Positions 46,814 to 49,702 of a DNA stretch of 49,702 bases are shown in pieces (the stretch's first letter is position 1; every line of letters begins with the position of its first letter). The position numbers and the translations under genes were made by a program. The DNA comes from Helochares maculicollis (taxonomy: Eukaryota; Arthropoda; Insecta; Coleoptera; Hydrophilidae): the NCBI GenBank assembly GCA_033557835.1, contig JAWQRO010000192.1:1-49702 (forward strand), in the 5' to 3' direction. Under the pieces are notes generated by a model that saw only the letters and a list, made by a program, of their open reading frames with translations, had not been told where the DNA came from and ran no database searches.

Positions 46814-47358
46814 ATTATCAAATAAAATCCCTAAAACAACACACTACAAGTAAAGACGACATCAAATGCAAATTTGCTCGTTAGGTGCAATTTGGCGCCA
46901 TCTGTCACCGTGTTTACTTGTAGCGCGCATGCACTATTCAGGGAGGTATTACATTAATTGTGTTTAGCTTTGCTCGCTATTCATCCGCTTAATACATTTT
47001 TACCTTGCTAGTTTGCCTCTTCAACAGTAGAATCAGCTAATTTGCGATATAGAAGAGACAAGGCAAGCTAAATTCTAAGTATAAACAGTGTAACGATTAA
47101 ATAGTAAATCGTTACGAATGTACTGCAAGCTACTACGGATCTGTTAATGCTTGTGTGGTGGTAGCTGGAGTTTCATGAAAAATTAAATTTAACAGGATAA
47201 ATAAAGATCTTGGATCGTGTAAATGGTATATACGGTGTATTTAATTTGGTCATGCTTGTAATTGATTGCATTTGTAATTTATTCGGTGAAATAACTGCAG
47301 TTAAAAAAGCAGCAAGCTACCTGCTCCCCCACCACTGACGTATTTGACGTAGTCAAAT
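46814..47358. promoter_or_regulatory. Divergent promoter region between LRR1 and Ada2b
   Basis: A shared region of about 545 bases. GCGCCATCTG at 46895-46904 is an exact 10-base match to the motif upstream of RpS9. A TATTTGAC-n3-GTCAAATA palindrome at 47341-47359 abuts the Ada2b start codon. No TATA box is evident. Confidence 0.6.
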
Positions 47359-49546
47359 ATGGCTGGTAAGTGTAGTGATTAATTTTTGCGCATTTCCTTA
47401 TTTTTTGCGAATATTATTAGAAATATTCGTTTCAGATCTGTTTGCCAAGGTCAGTTGTACATATTGCCAGGAAGAAATCAACGGGGTGAGGGTCCAATGT
47501 TGCGTTTGTCCGGAATTTGATATATGTCTACAGGTAAGGTCATGTGACCTCGCCATAGGGGTGTTGGGCTTTTTGTTGATAAAGCGGCCGGCAGGAGGCG
47601 CTTATACAATTTGAAATACTGTTTTCTAAGTAGATTGTTATATTAAAATGGCATTTATTTCATTCTTACGTTCTAGTGTTTTTCTGTTGGAGCTGAAATT
47701 GGACCTCACCGAAATGATCATTCCTATAAATTTGTTGTAAGTATTCTTGGTACAAAGTTGTGTATTTTAAAAAAAATATACCTCTGATAGCCTTCATGAT
47801 CGTACGTGTGAAAGTGTATATGTATGAATATGGGAGTAGCATGTACTTGATTGAATTATTGGTAATCCGGCATTGTAGGTCTTCGTCAAACCGGTTAGTT
47901 GAAACTTGAAATTATGATTTCAAATAAATATTTGAAAAATAGCTGCTCATATTTTGATTGTTCCTGAACGTGATTACAATCTGACCTGACCTGACCTAAC
48001 CTGACCTGAGCTGACCTGGTCTAATCTGACTTGACATGAGTTAACTGTACCTGATTTGAACAGTGGAGTTAAGTGTGGTTTCTGGAAATTACGGCGTAGC
48101 TTTTGCAAAATTTATTGCACTATACATAAATTCTTGCCTGGTTTGAGCTTTTTCATTTCAATTGTCTTTTCAAATCGACAATATTGTTCCTCTGATGACT
48201 ATACTTTTTTTAAATTGTATATTTAATGGAAATGAAGTTTTAAAGAAATTACGGATACTGCATTAGTGATAAATTTATGCTATTGTTCATGAATAAAAAA
48301 TCAAAATGACCACTCTTTATTGTTACGTCTTATTAATAAAGATTCTTAGCTCAGACATGTATGACAAAACCACCATGATCTTTAACTAGAAGTTTTTTAT
48401 TTAAAAAAAAAACTGCACTCATATTGTGATCAATACTGTTCGAAAGCAGACCTCGCTAAATCTAAAATTTATTTCTAGTGCGAATGTTTTAATACAGTCA
48501 TATTTTTCAGGACCATTGCGCAGTCAGCATATTTGGCGGCAGGGGAAATTGGACTGGGCGAGAAGAATTACAATTACTTGATGCAGTAGAATCATATGGC
48601 TTTGGGAATTGGGAAAATGTTAGCGAAAGCATTGAAACTCGATCACCTGAAGGTAAAAACTATTAAAAAAAATGAATGAATAAATGTTGCCAATATTAAC
48701 GACAACACCAGTGAAATAGTTACAATTAAATTACACTTACAGAAGTAAAGGAGGAATATATCTCAAGGTACATAGATGGTAGTATAGGCAAAGCAACATG
48801 GGACGAAGCCCGAAAAAATCAAAGTGTTTTAAACGACAACATTCCAGAAGATCAAGGCCCTTTGGCACCTGAAGTTACATCTCGATTACCACCCTTAGAT
48901 TGTACGCCTGAAGAGGCTGAAATAATTGGCTATATGTCGTACCGAGACGATTACATTCGAGTAAGTCGATTAAATCATTACTTAAACATTGTATCAAATT
49001 AAATATCATTTTCATGTTATTTTAGGAGTGTGAGTATGACATGGAAGCTGAACAATTGGTGTCCTCGCTACAACTCACACCATCAAATGATAGCAATATT
49101 GAGATTGCTTTGAAATTAGCACAGGTGGATATGTACATAAGAAGACTCAGAGAACGGTGTCGAAGAAAACGCTTGGTCAGGGATTATCAATTGGTCGGGA
49201 AGTTCTTCTCTTCGCAAAGAAAAGATATGAAAAAACCTCTAACAAAAGAACAGAAGTAAGGCTTCTTGATTTTTATGTAGCAATAGTCTTTAATATCCAT
49301 GTTTTTCTTCAAATTGTCATTTTTACCAGGGATTTGCGAGATCGGATGCGGGTGTTTAGTCAATTTTTAACTTCAGGAGAGCATGAAAGACTTATTAATA
49401 GCATCGATAAAGAGAGGGAGCTGCGACACAGGTTATCAGAGCTGTTGCGGTATCGCGGCTTAGGGCTATCGAATCAAGAGGAAATAATTCATTATGAGCA
49501 GCACGTTGCTTACCAAAGACAACAACAATTAAGACTGAATAAAGCT
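47359..49546 (+). CDS. Ada2b: Transcriptional adapter Ada2b (SAGA), 3' end beyond the window
   Basis: Subunit of the SAGA GCN5 histone-acetyltransferase module. Seven exons are visible: 47359-47365, 47436-47533, 47677-47736, 48511-48652, 48743-48960, 49026-49255 and 49330-49546, giving 324 residues in phase. The ZZ zinc finger (CTYCQEEI...CCVCPEFDICLQCFSVGAEIGPH) is followed by a SANT domain (NWTGREELQLLDAVESYGFGNWENVSESI). Then come the family segment MSYRDDYIRECEYDMEAEQL and the basic VDMYIRRLRERCRRKRLVRDY. The order matches TADA2B rather than TADA2A. The first coding exon has only seven bases. The SWIRM-like C-terminus expected from the family is not in the window; the last exon ends with donor GTAAGT at 49547. 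Confidence 0.93.
47981..48055. repeat. Degenerate CCTGA (TCAGG) pentamer array, telomere-like
   Basis: About 15 consecutive five-base units in Ada2b intron 3 read CTGAC, CTGAC, CTGAC, CTAAC, CTGAC, CTGAG, CTGAC and so on with increasing decay. The reverse complement is (TCAGG)n with one TTAGG-type unit. TCAGG is the telomere repeat of Tribolium and many other beetles, so this may be an interstitial telomeric-type sequence. Confidence 0.7.
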
Positions 49547-49702
49547 GTAAGTGAATGTAGTTTTTAATAAAGCATTTTAAGCATGGCTTTGGTGTTAATT
49601 GCATTTTGACAGATGGTAGAGAATAATACTAGTCTACTCTTTTATATTTTAAGTCTTTTCTTTTCTTGACATATACACACACATGTATATATATATATAT
49701 AT
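49547..49702. other. Ada2b intron sequence ending in TA/CA microsatellite
   Basis: Sequence after the exon 7 donor is AT-rich and ends in an ACACACA/TATATA dinucleotide tract at the window edge. No further exon is visible. Confidence 0.6.

Noticed and set aside
1..49702. CRISPR arrays, bacterial operons or integrated viral genes
   Set aside because: No regularly spaced repeats, no prokaryotic gene organisation and no virus-like replication or capsid genes were seen; the retroelement remnants are the only mobile sequences supported.

Overview
The window looks like nuclear DNA of an insect, most likely a beetle. It is AT-rich, with GT-AG introns that are mostly 50-100 bp plus a few of 0.5-2.3 kb. 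All recognisable genes are metazoan, and some are insect-type (a ZAD zinc-finger gene, an insect thioester protein, RpS9 opening like the Drosophila protein). A short degenerate array of CCTGA pentamers (TCAGG on the other strand) at 47981-48055 fits the TCAGG telomere repeat of many Coleoptera. Exon structures below were assembled by hand from splice sites and reading-frame phase; there is no transcript support.

Layout. 1-126: reverse-transcriptase scrap. 1092-6838 (-): PIGO, six exons, with a decayed LINE in its large intron. 7754-14933 (+): a 21-exon thioester (TEP/alpha-2-macroglobulin) gene. 15392-17034: GC-rich, CpG-rich unclassified repeat block. 17539-18007 (-): a small cysteine-rich secreted peptide gene. 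18398-27793 (-): SKIC3 (TTC37), 13 exons, hosting two opposite-strand genes inside its introns: a membrane/secreted gene with two alternative first exons (20059-21555) and a secreted leucine-rich-repeat gene (26024-27658). 28739-29583 (+): BRK1. 29747-30313 (+): DMAC2L. 30997-33380 (-): CNOT11. 33995-35386 (+): ZAD-C2H2 zinc-finger protein. 36035-36532 (-): nitrobindin/THAP4-type heme-binding protein. 37288-40038 (-): APLF. 40696-40958: probable solo LTR. 41354-42678 (-): RpS9, with structured introns. 45041-46813 (-): LRR1. 47359 to the window end (+): Ada2b, cut off at the right edge.

The genes do not form a pathway. They are mainly housekeeping genes (GPI-anchor synthesis, Ski/exosome mRNA decay, CCR4-NOT, SCAR/WAVE actin regulation, DNA repair, translation, CUL2 substrate recognition, SAGA chromatin) arranged in divergent pairs with short shared promoters (PIGO/TEP, SKIC3/BRK1, CNOT11/ZAD, LRR1/Ada2b), plus fast-evolving secreted immune-type genes (TEP, Cys-rich peptide, LRR).

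Most noteworthy: two alternative first exons encoding different signal peptides with the same splice phase in the gene nested in SKIC3; three consecutive hairpins with compensatory base changes in the last intron of RpS9, beside two H/ACA snoRNA-like segments; a duplicated C-terminal exon and a five-arginine cleavage site in the thioester protein; an unannotated 14-cysteine peptide gene; and the GC-rich repeat island.
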